Below, in pieces: positions 1-9,682 of a DNA stretch of 64,000 bases (within the stretch, counting starts at the first letter, position 1; the number at the start of each line of letters is the position of its first letter). The position numbers and the translations under genes were made by a program. The notes below the pieces were generated by a model that ran no database searches, was not told the origin of the DNA, and worked only from the letters and a program-made list of their open reading frames with translations. The DNA comes from Paenibacillus sp. LHD-117 (GTDB lineage Bacteria; Bacillota; Bacilli; Paenibacillales; Paenibacillaceae), in contig NZ_JAVFVT010000003.1 of NCBI RefSeq assembly GCF_030929555.1, positions 124,001-188,000 of the forward strand, in the 5' to 3' direction.

Positions 1-2394
1 CCAGGCTCCGTCTTCCAGGATTTGCTTCAGGCGGAGAAGATGGAGGATCCGTTCTTCCGGGACAACGAATACGATATTCTCGAGCTGACCAAGTTCGACT
101 ATGAATACAAGAGACGCTTCTTCGTAGAAGGCGATGCGCTCAATCACGATCAGGTGCTGCTGCGCTGCGAGGGGCTGGATACCCTGTGCGAGCTGTCCGT
201 GAATGGAACCTTCGTTCTGGAAACGAACAATATGCACCGGACCTACGAGACGGACATCAAGGGGCTGCTTGCGACTGGCTGGAACGAGATTCATGTCGTC
301 ATCCGGTCGGCGACGAACTACGTGCTGGACAAGGATAAGGAATATCACCTGTCCAGCTGCGCCGACGCGGTGCCTGGCATCTCCCATCTGCGCAAGGCAC
401 ACAGCATGTTCGGCTGGGATTGGGGTCCTAAGCTGCCGGACATGGGCATCTGGCGGGATATTTCGATATGCGGCCATGACATAGCCAGAATCGAAGACGT
501 GTACGTGACGCAACGGCATGAGAACGGCCAGGTCGAGCTTGAGATCGCGGTACAGCTTCAGCAATGGTCGGAAGCCGGACTGCGGCTAATAGCAACATTG
601 GAGACACCGGACGGGACTAAGCTCGAAGCGGTGGCGGAGAACGTCGATCAAGCAAGCAAACTGTCGATCGTCGTAGCCAATCCGGAGCTCTGGTGGCCGA
701 ACAATTTGGGCAGTCAGCCGCTTTATTCATTGCGCGTGCAGCTGCTGGACGAAGAACGGGAGCTTGACGGGCAGGCTCTAAGCATCGGGCTCCGAAAGCT
801 GACCATTAGGCAGGAGCAGGACGAATGGGGAGAATCGTTCGAGTTCGAGATCAACGGGAAGAGCATCTTTGCGATGGGGGCCAACTTCATACCGGAGGAC
901 AATGTATTCGGACGCCGCAGCGCCGAGCGGATGGAGCAGTTGATCCGAAGCTGCGTGGAAGCCAACTATAACTGCATCCGCGTTTGGGGCGGGGGATATT
1001 ACTGCGACGATTATTTCTATGACTTGTGCGACCGATATGGCCTGATTGTATGGCAGGATCACCTGTACGCCTGCGGCGCTTACGACTTTAATGACGATTT
1101 CAAGGAAAGTATCAGGCTGGAGACGATCGATAACATGAAGCGGATCCGCCATCACGCCTGTCTCGGAATATGGAGCGGCAACAACGAGCTGGAATACGCC
1201 TGGGCTTATTGGGGCTGGGTCGAGCGTTACGGAGAGAAGCTTCGTGACGATTATCTCCGCCAGTTCGAGGAGTTCCTCCCGGAGCTGTCGAGATCGCTTG
1301 ATCCGAACACGTTTTATTGGGTTTCGTCGCCATCCTCCACAGGAGGCATCGACGACCCGAATAAAGAGGAGATCGGAGATATGCATTATTGGGACGTATG
1401 GCACGGACGCAAGCCGATTACGGAGTTCCGAACGCTGTTCCCGAGATTCATGTCAGAATTCGGCCTGCAGTCGTTCCCGTTGCTTAAGACGGTGGAAACG
1501 TTCACGCTGCCCGAAGACCGGAACATCTTCTCCTACGTGATGGAAGCCCATCAGAAGAATGGCACCGGCAACGAAAAAATTATGTTCTACATCAGCGAAT
1601 ATTTCAAATATCCGAAAAACTTCGAATCGCTGCTCTACGTGTCCCAACTGATTCAGTCCGAAGGCATGCGCGTCGGCGTGGAGCACTGGAGACGGAACCG
1701 GGGAAGATGCATGGGTGCCGTATACTGGCAGCTGAATGACATTTGGCCCGGCGCGTCCTGGTCGAGCCTTGATTACTTCGGCAGATGGAAGGCGACGCAT
1801 CATGCCGCCAAGCGGTTCTTCGCGCCGGTGCTTGCGTCAGCTTGCGAGGAAGGGACGACGGTTGCGCTGCACGTCACCAACGAGACGCTCGACCAGGTCA
1901 ATGGCGTGCTTCGCTGGCGTCTGATGGATCATAAGTCGGACGTTATCCAAAGCGGAGAAGCCGAGACGTCCATGGACGCGCTGTCCACTCGTGAGATTCT
2001 CGCCCTTAACTTCGCCGAGACGCTGAATACGAAGCAGAAGCTGCGCCGCAGCTATCTGAACTTCGAATTTGTCGTCGAAGGCAAGGCGACTAGCTCGGGG
2101 ACGGTGCTGTTCGTTAAATCGAAGCACTTCGACTTCCTGGATCCCGCAATTCGCTTCAGCGTGACTGAGGAGGAGGACCGGTTCGTCATCAGGCTGGAGA
2201 GTCAGGCGTTCGCCCAGTTCGTGTCGCTTGATTTGATAGACGCGGATGCGCGCTGGAGCGATAACGTCTTCGACCTGTCAGCCGGACGTCCAGTCAGCGT
2301 CACGGTTGGCAAGGAAAGTCTGTCCGAGCCGCTGACCTTGGACGCATTCAAGGAACGGCTGACGGTGACGAGCTTGTTCGATACTTTCGAATAA
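1..2394 (+). CDS. beta-mannosidase, GH2 (5' end outside window)
   Basis: Exo-acting glycoside hydrolase expected to release beta-mannose from mannan- or N-glycan-type oligosaccharides, probably in the cytoplasm. The reading frame is already open at base 1 ([11 protein letters not shown]...), which matches the conserved N-terminal region of GH2 beta-mannosidases, so the true start lies upstream and the first in-window start codon is internal. N-terminal jelly-roll, Ig-like and TIM-barrel regions are recognisable. The acid/base Glu is in the WSGNNE motif (codon at 1186) and the nucleophile Glu is in FMSEFG (codon at 1456). It converges on the permease genes downstream. No frameshift is seen. 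GH2 assignment is firm; the exact substrate is inferred. Confidence 0.93.
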   Translation, partial: PGSVFQDLLQAEKMEDPFFRDNEYDILELTKFDYEYKRRFFVEGDALNHDQVLLRCEGLDTLCELSVNGTFVLETNNMHRTYETDIKGLLATGWNEIHVVIRSATNYVLDKDKEYHLSSCADAVPGISHLRKAHSMFGWDWGPKLPDMGIWRDISICGHDIARIEDVYVTQRHENGQVELEIAVQLQQWSEAGLRLIATLETPDGTKLEAVAENVDQASKLSIVVANPELWWPNNLGSQPLYSLRVQLLDEERELDGQALSIGLRKLTIRQEQDEWGESFEFEINGKSIFAMGANFIPEDNVFGRRSAERMEQLIRSCVEANYNCIRVWGGGYYCDDYFYDLCDRYGLIVWQDHLYACGAYDFNDDFKESIRLETIDNMKRIRHHACLGIWSGNNELEYAWAYWGWVERYGEKLRDDYLRQFEEFLPELSRSLDPNTFYWVSSPSSTGGIDDPNKEEIGDMHYWDVWHGRKPITEFRTLFPRFMSEFGLQSFPLLKTVETFTLPEDRNIFSYVMEAHQKNGTGNEKIMFYISEYFKYPKNFESLLYVSQLIQSEGMRVGVEHWRRNRGRCMGAVYWQLNDIWPGASWSSLDYFGRWKATHHAAKRFFAPVLASACEEGTTVALHVTNETLDQVNGVLRWRLMDHKSDVIQSGEAETSMDALSTREILALNFAETLNTKQKLRRSYLNFEFVVEGKATSSGTVLFVKSKHFDFLDPAIRFSVTEEEDRFVIRLESQAFAQFVSLDLIDADARWSDNVFDLSAGRPVSVTVGKESLSEPLTLDAFKERLTVTSLFDTFE

Positions 2395-2482
2395 ACCGTC
2401 GAATACGGCGAATATCATCCATCATTCTCCGCATATCGTCAATTGGAATTGCCTCGTAACGGCGTTACAGTGGTATTAAAAG

Positions 2483-2519
2483 AATAACCCGGTGATGAAT
2501 GAATCGACCGGGTTATTTT
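2483..2519. terminator. bidirectional intrinsic terminator
   Basis: An 11-bp perfect stem (2483-2493 with 2507-2517) with a 13-nt loop is flanked by A/T tracts. It lies between the convergent beta-mannosidase and permease genes and can serve both strands. Confidence 0.85.
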
Positions 2520-2547
2520 GTGTATTTTTAGCTGATGTGACGAATCA

Positions 2548-3441
2548 TTAACTTTTTATAGCGCCCATCATGATCCCTTTGACAAAAAAACGCTGCAGGA
2601 ACGGGTATACGAGAATAATCGGGAGGGTAGCCACCATTGTAACCGCCATCCGGATGCTTTCGCCGGACACCGGAATCCGCTTCGAGCTGTTCGCCAACGC
2701 TTCTGCTTCCGACAGCATGGCGCCGGTCTGGAACTGATTTAAAATTTTCACCAGAATGGCTTGAAGCGTCTTCAGCTCAGGCTTATACGTGTAAATATAC
2801 GAATCGTACCAGGAATTCCAATGCCCGATTCCAATGAACAATGCGATCGTTGCCAATACGGGAACACAGAGCGGAAGGACCATTTTGCCGAAAATTTGCA
2901 GGTCGTTCGCTCCGTCAATTTTGGCAGACTCTTCTATTTCTGGCGGTAGCTGCTCCATATAGGTGCGGACCAATATCATGAGGAACACGCCGATCAGGCC
3001 GGGGAAGATAAAAACCCAAAACGAATCGATCAGCCCAAGCGACTTGATGATCATATAGGTCGGTATGAGTCCTCCGCCAAAATACATGGTGAAGATGAAA
3101 AACAGCGTAAAGGCTCTCCAAGCGATCAACTCGCGCTTGCTGAGCGAATAGGCCATCATGCTGATAGCCAGCACGGATAGCGGCGTGCCGATCACGGTCC
3201 GCAGCACGGTTACCTTCACCGAATTGATGAGCTCGTGGTTCCGGAATATCGATTGGTAGCTTTCCAGCGTGAACTGTCTAGGCCACAAATATAATCCCCC
3301 GCGCACCGAATCGGTCGCATCGTTCAAGGAAACGACCAGGATGTTCCAGAAGGGGTAGAATGTGACGAGAAAAATAACGATGAGAAAGAGGTAGATAAAC
3401 AGATCGAAAAGCTTATCGGGTAATGATTGTAGTTTGGGCAT
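2548..3441 (-). CDS. sugar ABC transporter permease, LplC/YtcP type
   Basis: Inner half of an oligosaccharide importer (CUT1 family, MalG-like side), 297 residues with six predicted membrane segments. The cytoplasmic EAA loop that contacts the ATPase is seen as EESAKIDGA followed by a conserved LP. The C-terminus ends in the KGIMMGAIKS signature common in LplC-like proteins. It lies 14 bp downstream of the partner permease in the same operon, and the operon is divergent from the YesN/YesM pair that probably controls it. The transported sugar is unknown; context suggests a mannose- or galactose-containing oligosaccharide. Confidence 0.92.
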   Translation of the reverse strand: MPKLQSLPDKLFDLFIYLFLIVIFLVTFYPFWNILVVSLNDATDSVRGGLYLWPRQFTLESYQSIFRNHELINSVKVTVLRTVIGTPLSVLAISMMAYSLSKRELIAWRAFTLFFIFTMYFGGGLIPTYMIIKSLGLIDSFWVFIFPGLIGVFLMILVRTYMEQLPPEIEESAKIDGANDLQIFGKMVLPLCVPVLATIALFIGIGHWNSWYDSYIYTYKPELKTLQAILVKILNQFQTGAMLSEAEALANSSKRIPVSGESIRMAVTMVATLPIILVYPFLQRFFVKGIMMGAIKS

Positions 3442-3455
3442 TGTTCATCCGCTCC

Positions 3456-4424
3456 TTAAAATAACGACTGGTTGTTTAGTTTTTTGGATGCGTAATTCAC
3501 GATAACGACGAGAATAAAGGCAACGACGGAATTGAATAGACCGACGGCCGACGCATACGAGAACATGGAGTTTTGTAAGCCGTACCGGAAGGAATAGGTT
3601 GACAAAACATCGGAATAGCCTAGATTGAGGCCGTTGCCGAGCAAATAATGCTGGTCAAATCCCGCGTTCAGTACGCCGCCGAGAGACAGGATAAGCAGGA
3701 TGACGATGGTCGGCTTCAGATGCGGCAGCGTCACATACACGATTTGCTTAAAGCGTCCGGCGCCGTCGACTCTTGCGGCCTCGTACAGCTCCTGGTTGAT
3801 CGATGAGATCGCGGCAAGATACAAGATTGCGCTGTAGCCCATCTCCTTCCATGTGTTGCCGAGGGCGATGATCCACCAGAAATATTTGCCCTCCTGCAGG
3901 AATAGGATGCTCGCGTCCGTCAAATTCAGCCACTGCAGCAGCTTATTGACGATGCCGTCCGAGGAGAGGACGGTGACGACGATATTCGCGGCGATAACCC
4001 AGGAAATGAAATGAGGCAGGTAAGACACGGTTTGCACCGTCCGCTTGAACAGCGCGCCTCTGACCTCATTCAAGGCAATCGCGATGACAATCGGAACCGG
4101 AAATGAGATAACCAGTGTCAGTAAGGTCGATGCCAGCGTATTCCGCATAATGACAAGAAAATCGCCGTTGCTGAAAAAATAATTGAACCAATCCATGCCG
4201 ACAAATTCGCTTTGGAACAAATTACCCCAGAAGTTGCCAAGCGATGCCTGGTAATTGACGAAAGCCATATACAAGCCAGCCATTGGCAAATAGGCGAAGA
4301 AGACCGCCCAAATGACTGCCGGCGCCAGCAGCAGAAGAAGATACCGCTGCTCAAATAAGCGCTGTTTCATCCTTTTTTTCATTCCTTCATTTTTTTTGTG
4401 TAACGTATTGACGGCCATTCCCAT
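3456..4424 (-). CDS. sugar ABC transporter permease, LplB/YteP type
   Basis: First permease of the pair, 322 residues, MalF-like side of a CUT1 importer, with six membrane segments and an EAA loop (LYEAARVDGAGR). I place the start at 4424 (MGMAVNTLHK) because GAGGTG sits 5 nt upstream. The longer open frame to 4529 adds 35 residues that look non-coding. It is the first gene of a two-gene operon transcribed away from the response regulator, sharing the 188-bp intergenic region 4425-4612. No binding protein is in this operon; the probable partner is the lipoprotein at 7976. Confidence 0.9.
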   Translation of the reverse strand: MGMAVNTLHKKNEGMKKRMKQRLFEQRYLLLLLAPAVIWAVFFAYLPMAGLYMAFVNYQASLGNFWGNLFQSEFVGMDWFNYFFSNGDFLVIMRNTLASTLLTLVISFPVPIVIAIALNEVRGALFKRTVQTVSYLPHFISWVIAANIVVTVLSSDGIVNKLLQWLNLTDASILFLQEGKYFWWIIALGNTWKEMGYSAILYLAAISSINQELYEAARVDGAGRFKQIVYVTLPHLKPTIVILLILSLGGVLNAGFDQHYLLGNGLNLGYSDVLSTYSFRYGLQNSMFSYASAVGLFNSVVAFILVVIVNYASKKLNNQSLF

Positions 4425-4612
4425 GTGAGCACCTCGTTCCGTGGTAATGTAAAAAATTATACGAGCCGCCGATTCCGCAGGGCAATAAAACAATGTGAAG
4501 AAACGTACGGGAAAACGACTTTCATGCAACGCCGGTCAACCTTTGTCCTGCTTGGATGAAGATGCCAGTGATTTAATCGGATATACTATTCGGATCATGG
4601 GAGAGATGCTGG

Positions 4613-6130
4613 ATGTTGACTATTTTTCTAGTCGAAGACGAGAAGATTGAGCTGGACCTGCTTCGGAATCATATCGATTGGGAGAGCATGAATTTCCGGG
4701 TGGCAGGAGCCGCTAAGAACGGAAGGAAAGCCTGGGAACAAATCCGGGAGCTGAAGCCGGATGTCGTACTGACTGACGTGCGTATGCCGATTATGGACGG
4801 ACTGCAGCTGGCTTCGCTCATTCGGACGAATTTCGAATGGATGAAGATCATTTTTCTCAGCGGGCACGATGAATTTACTTATGTGAAGACCGCACTGCAA
4901 GCCGGCGCCATCGGTTATTTGCTTAAACCGATCGACCGGCTGGAGCTGTCCGCGGTTATCGCTAAGGTGAAGGAGGAAGTGGAGAAAGAGCATTTGCTCC
5001 GCACCTCGAAGCATGTCCTGATTGAGAAGCGGATCGAGGAATTGTACATCTCCGCTGACAGCGGGAACAGAGAGCAGGCATGGCAGGAGCTTGTACGGAT
5101 CGCCCCCGAGGTTCGGCATGAATGTTTTGTAACCGCTTTAATTCGTGCCGATAACGATCATATAAAGAACATCCCTCGATTGATTCGCGAGCAGCTACTT
5201 GCTCATGAGCTGGAAGGAACGGTCATCAAGCTGGATGAGCAGGAGTGGCTTCTCGCAGTAAAATATACGGCAGAAACAGATTTTGAGCCCGTCTGGCATG
5301 CCGTCAGACAAGATTGCGGATTATCCGTCACGATCGGGGTTGCCGATAAGGCGGCTGCGCTGGATCAGGCGTATGCGATGCTGATTGAAGCAAGGAAGGC
5401 GGCCGGAGAACGATTCTATTTGGGGCTTGGTCGTATCATTCATGCGAATCGGGTGCAGGCGGAACGAATGGATGCTGCGTATCCGCTCGAGGATGTGGCG
5501 CTTCCGGGAGATTTGGATTTGTTCGACTTGTCCTCCTCCTCCTTCATCAGCAGCGTGGAGCATTATTTCGATTCGCTTATCCGGATGCGGGTGAGAAGGG
5601 AGAAGGCTTATGAAGCGGCCATAAATCTGCTGAAGAAAATGGACAACGCATGCGCCAAAATCGAAGACCAGGCAAGAAAGGAGCTTGGCGAGCTTCATGA
5701 CTGGAACAGGGCGATCGTCCGGCAGGACACGCTGCCTGGGATCAAAGCGTTTATTCTGGAGCTGGCCGATCGTATCAGCCGCTATATGGCGGACCGTCAG
5801 CAGGACCGGCACATGCTGCTTGTTCGGGAAGTGGCGGAGCTCATCGACAAGGCGTATTTCGAGCCGCTTACGATTGAGCAGCTGGCAGCGAAGGTCTATA
5901 TTTCCCCCAATTATTTAAGAGCTTTGTTCAAGGAGAAGCAGGGATGCACGATCCATGAATATTTGACGAAGGTCCGGCTTGCCAATGCGCTTGAGCTGCT
6001 GCGCGACCGGACGCTCAAGATTCATGATGTGGCCAAACGGGTGGGCTATGACAACACCTCGTATTTCTGCTCGTTTTTCTATAAAACGCAAGGGGTCACG
6101 CCTAATGAGTATCGTAAAAAATTTCTCTAG
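4613..6130 (+). CDS. YesN-type response regulator (receiver + AraC HTH)
   Basis: Transcriptional activator of a sugar-uptake module, 505 residues. The receiver domain covers residues 1-120, with the acidic pocket near residue 9 and the phosphoacceptor Asp55 in LTDVRMP. A long linker follows, then a C-terminal AraC-type double helix-turn-helix (about residues 400-505: YISPNYLRALFKE, VGYDNTSYFCSFF, GVTPNEYR). Its 3' end overlaps the kinase start by 26 bp, implying translational coupling. It probably activates the divergent permease operon and the downstream binding-protein/GH genes. Confidence 0.92.
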   Translation: MLTIFLVEDEKIELDLLRNHIDWESMNFRVAGAAKNGRKAWEQIRELKPDVVLTDVRMPIMDGLQLASLIRTNFEWMKIIFLSGHDEFTYVKTALQAGAIGYLLKPIDRLELSAVIAKVKEEVEKEHLLRTSKHVLIEKRIEELYISADSGNREQAWQELVRIAPEVRHECFVTALIRADNDHIKNIPRLIREQLLAHELEGTVIKLDEQEWLLAVKYTAETDFEPVWHAVRQDCGLSVTIGVADKAAALDQAYAMLIEARKAAGERFYLGLGRIIHANRVQAERMDAAYPLEDVALPGDLDLFDLSSSSFISSVEHYFDSLIRMRVRREKAYEAAINLLKKMDNACAKIEDQARKELGELHDWNRAIVRQDTLPGIKAFILELADRISRYMADRQQDRHMLLVREVAELIDKAYFEPLTIEQLAAKVYISPNYLRALFKEKQGCTIHEYLTKVRLANALELLRDRTLKIHDVAKRVGYDNTSYFCSFFYKTQGVTPNEYRKKFL

Positions 6131-7835
6131 CATCCGCGGGCTCTTCCGGCGCATCATGACGAACAGGCGGCTAAGGAGCAAGCTGTTTTTCGTTTATCTG
6201 CTGGTTACGATTCTGCCCATCACCTTTTTTGTGTTCTATTCCTACCAGACGATCAAAGACCAGCTCATCCGGCAGGCAACCCTGAACGTAGGAAATACCA
6301 TCGACCAGATCAATAACAATATTGAGAATAAGCTCGACATTTACGCCCAGAATGCCACGTTAATTTATTTGGATACGCAGCTGCGGGATTACTTGTTGAA
6401 CCGTTATAGCAAAAATGATATTTCCAAGCTGGACGCGTACGATTATATTAATCAAACCCTGTACAAGATTCTGGCTATGAATCCGAATCTGCTGTCCATT
6501 ACGATCTACACAGATAATCAGACGCTTCATTCGGACGGCTTGTTTATCAAGCATATGGATGAGCTGCCAGCTAAGCTGGTTACCCAGTCGCTGCATGCGG
6601 AAGGGCGTATTACCCACTTTTATTCGGGGGACGAAGCAGCGGGGGAGCGCGTTGTCACGCTGGCTCGATCGCTCAATTATTTGAGCCTGAACTTCCCTTA
6701 CGGCATTCTGACCATGAACGTCTCGGAGAGGGAGATCTACTCGCTGATCGAGAAAGAGAGCAAGAACAAGACGATTATCGTGTCCGATCAGGACGGAAAT
6801 GTCATTACGTCGGATCGGAGCAGCGCTGGCATCCAGAACATTTCCGAATTGATGACTGAGGAGAATGACAGCTCAATCGTTATTCAGAAGCCGCTTCTTA
6901 ACGGCTGGCAAACGACCGTTGTTTTGCCTTACGAGGAATTGCTGACGCAGGCCAAGGCCGCCTCGGGAAAAATGCTGACGATCTCGCTTGCATGCATATT
7001 CGCTGCGATTATCCTTATTTACGGTACGAGCCAGCTCATGACGAAACGTTTCGAAATTTTGCTCAATCAAATCCGCAAGGTGGAACGAGGCTCCTTCGAT
7101 TTAACCTTTCCGGCGATGGGGCACGACGAGGTCGGACAGCTTTCATTTGCCTTGAAGAAGATGGCTTTGAAGATCCAGGAATTGATTCAGGACGTGTACA
7201 AGAAAGAAGTTCTGAAGAACGAGGCAGAGATGACCAGTCTTCAAGCGCAAATTACGCCGCATTTTCTCTACAATTCGCTGGCTTCCATATCGGCGCTGGC
7301 GGCGATGAGCAATAACGATCAGGTGTACCGAATGGCGGAAGATCTTGCCCGCTTCTACCGGATTTCATTAAACAAAGGGAAGAAGACGATTACCATAGGG
7401 CAGGAAATTAAGCTGACGGAGCATTATCTCTCCATTCAGAAAACGAGATTCCAGGGCTTGTTCCGGGTCCATTACGATTTGGATGAATCGCTGTTTCCTT
7501 ATACAACCTTAAAGCTGATCGTACAGCCTTTTATCGAAAACTGCATTAATCACGCGATTTGGGACGACGACAGCGGAATTAACATATTGATCAAGCTCCG
7601 TTCGGAGGGCGAGGATCTATTGTTATCCGTCATCGACGACGGGATGGGCATGGCTCGCGATGTGTATGAGAGGTTGCTGACGGCGACGGATCAGCAGGCG
7701 GGCTACGGCATTTATAACGTGGACAAGCGGATCAGGCTGGCCTACGGCGAGCGTTACGGCGTGTCCGTGTACAGCAGACTCGGCATCGGCACATCGGTGC
7801 AAATCCGGGTTCCGAAGACGTTTGTTTATTTATGA
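6105..7835 (+). CDS. YesM-type sensor histidine kinase
   Basis: Membrane sensor kinase of 576 residues. An N-terminal membrane helix (about residues 22-44), a large extracellular sensing region, a second helix near residue 290, a HAMP segment and a His_kinase/HATPase core follow in order. The phosphorylated His is residue 386 in PHFLYNSL. The N box is FIENCINHA and a G box is DDGMGMA. The start at 6105 (MSIVKNF) overlaps the response regulator. A longer frame opening at 5979 is just the regulator gene read in another frame. It presumably senses a saccharide or a ligand-loaded binding protein. Confidence 0.9.
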   Translation: MSIVKNFSSIRGLFRRIMTNRRLRSKLFFVYLLVTILPITFFVFYSYQTIKDQLIRQATLNVGNTIDQINNNIENKLDIYAQNATLIYLDTQLRDYLLNRYSKNDISKLDAYDYINQTLYKILAMNPNLLSITIYTDNQTLHSDGLFIKHMDELPAKLVTQSLHAEGRITHFYSGDEAAGERVVTLARSLNYLSLNFPYGILTMNVSEREIYSLIEKESKNKTIIVSDQDGNVITSDRSSAGIQNISELMTEENDSSIVIQKPLLNGWQTTVVLPYEELLTQAKAASGKMLTISLACIFAAIILIYGTSQLMTKRFEILLNQIRKVERGSFDLTFPAMGHDEVGQLSFALKKMALKIQELIQDVYKKEVLKNEAEMTSLQAQITPHFLYNSLASISALAAMSNNDQVYRMAEDLARFYRISLNKGKKTITIGQEIKLTEHYLSIQKTRFQGLFRVHYDLDESLFPYTTLKLIVQPFIENCINHAIWDDDSGINILIKLRSEGEDLLLSVIDDGMGMARDVYERLLTATDQQAGYGIYNVDKRIRLAYGERYGVSVYSRLGIGTSVQIRVPKTFVYL

Positions 7836-7975
7836 TAGTCATTTTCCGTCACGTTTAATAACAAAGTTATATAGAAACAGAGCCGGCCAGCTGTCTAAAA
7901 TAAAGGCTAAGCACAGCGGATTCGATGATTCTGCTTGATCCGCTTGCAACCCAATTCGAGGAGGAACAGATCAGA

Positions 7976-9613
7976 ATGAGAGAGAAGGGGCTTGTTCGAT
8001 TTACGGTTCTGACGGTGTTATTGATAGCGCTGCTTGCCGGCTGCAGCAGCAATGGGGCACCTGCAAATGAAGGCAAGGATGAAGCGCAGAATACGGGCGG
8101 CGAAACCGCATCCGATGGGAATGAACCGATCACCTTTACTTTTTTTGACCGCAATGTCGGCGATTCGTTCGATAATCCGGTTGCCAAAAAAATTACCGAG
8201 GAAACCGGCGTTTCCCTGGAAATTCAACAGCCGACCGGCAATCCGGCCGAGAAATTAAACCTGATGCTGGCCAGCAACGATCTGCCGGACTTGATGGCGA
8301 TTTCGCGCGGTGATATTCTCGACAAATATATTGCGGCGGGAGCGCTCATACCGCTTAACGATTTAATTGACCAATACGGTCCGAACATTAAGGAAATGTA
8401 CGGTGAAATGCTGAACAAAACCCGCTCGCCGGACGGCAAAAACTATTATCTGGCCAACTGGTACGGGCTGGAGCAATATCCTATATTCGGATTTATGATG
8501 CGGATGGATGTCATGAAGGAGCTTGGAGCCGGGGAGAAAGCGACGAACGGCGAACCGTTCACAGCGGAAGAATTCGTCGGCCTGCTTAAGAGCTTCAAAG
8601 AGAAATATCCGACCGTTGACGGCAAACCGACGATCCCAATGACCTTCAACGGCGAGAACATGGGTGCGGTGATGAACACGTTCAAAGGCATGTACGGCTT
8701 GATGCCGTACTACGAAACGAACGGCGAGCTGAAGAGCGACGTCAGAGATCCAAGGTATTTGGAGATGATCAAGTTTATTAATTCCTTGTACACGCAGGGC
8801 TATCTCGATCCGGAATGGGCAACGATCAAGACGCAGCAATATGAGCAGAAGACGGCGTCCGGCACGGTATTCGCCACAACGGATGCCTTCTGGAATCTGG
8901 GCAAGCCGAACACGATTCTGAAGGAGGAAGCGGCTGATCCATCCAAGAAAGACGAGAGCCAGTTCTATCCTTACAAAGTCATCGCGCCTGGCGTTGATCC
9001 TGCGAAAACGACCTTCGGTCCGAAGAGCTCGCTCGGCTGGGACGGCATCGGAATTACGACCAAAAATGCCGATCCGGTCCGCGCCATTAAATTTCTGGAT
9101 TTCCTGGCCAGCGAAGAAGGCCAATATTTGATGATGTGGGGCCTGGAAGGCACGCACTGGGACATGAAAGACGGCAAGCATGTGCCAAGACCAGAAGTGC
9201 TGGAAGGCTTTAAGAAGGACTGGGCTGGCTATTCCAAGGAGACCGGCATCCGGAAGTGGACGTGGACGGTGAAGAACGGTCCGGGCTCGGACGGAACGCC
9301 TTATGACTTAATCGGCCGCTACGAGACGGACGCCGTTGCCGATCTGGCGATCAAGAACCTGGCGGACTCCTCGTTCGACACGGCTCTCTATGACAATCTA
9401 GGCCCAAGCGGAGGCACACCGGAAGCGATTATGCAGACGAAGGTCGGCGAGACGGTTAACAAATATTTCCCTCGCATGATAATGGCGTCTTCCGAAGCGG
9501 AAGCCGTTAATCTGTACGAAACAATGATGAAGGAATTGGATGCGGCCGGACTTGCGAAGCTGGAGAAGATTTATACCGAAAATTTCAACAAACGGAAAGA
9601 GCTTTGGGGCTAA
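7976..9613 (+). CDS. extracellular sugar-binding lipoprotein
   Basis: Solute-binding component of a CUT1 ABC importer, 545 residues, LplA/YtcQ-like. I choose the ATG at 7976 rather than 7925 because GAGGAGG lies 10 nt upstream and the protein then begins MREKGLVRFTVLTVLL with a proper lipobox (LLAGC). A Ser/Gly/Glu-rich linker leads to the bilobal binding domain. It follows the sensor kinase after about 140 bp and precedes a secreted GH-D enzyme, so it probably feeds the permeases at 2548-4424. Confidence 0.92.
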   Translation: MREKGLVRFTVLTVLLIALLAGCSSNGAPANEGKDEAQNTGGETASDGNEPITFTFFDRNVGDSFDNPVAKKITEETGVSLEIQQPTGNPAEKLNLMLASNDLPDLMAISRGDILDKYIAAGALIPLNDLIDQYGPNIKEMYGEMLNKTRSPDGKNYYLANWYGLEQYPIFGFMMRMDVMKELGAGEKATNGEPFTAEEFVGLLKSFKEKYPTVDGKPTIPMTFNGENMGAVMNTFKGMYGLMPYYETNGELKSDVRDPRYLEMIKFINSLYTQGYLDPEWATIKTQQYEQKTASGTVFATTDAFWNLGKPNTILKEEAADPSKKDESQFYPYKVIAPGVDPAKTTFGPKSSLGWDGIGITTKNADPVRAIKFLDFLASEEGQYLMMWGLEGTHWDMKDGKHVPRPEVLEGFKKDWAGYSKETGIRKWTWTVKNGPGSDGTPYDLIGRYETDAVADLAIKNLADSSFDTALYDNLGPSGGTPEAIMQTKVGETVNKYFPRMIMASSEAEAVNLYETMMKELDAAGLAKLEKIYTENFNKRKELWG

Positions 9614-9682
9614 TTAAAATTATGATGTGCGTGGAGATTTCGACAGTGCGGTGATTCGAATAAAAGCTCGGGAGGGAACACA

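Noticed and set aside
778..1404. 208-residue minus-strand frame
   Set aside because: Antisense to the GH2 catalytic region; no motif or start signal.
5979..6104. upstream extension of the YesM kinase
   Set aside because: These 42 residues are the response-regulator gene read in a different frame; the start at 6105 fits the usual kinase N-terminus.
8363..9181. 272-residue minus-strand frame
   Set aside because: Antisense to the sugar-binding lipoprotein; shadow frame.
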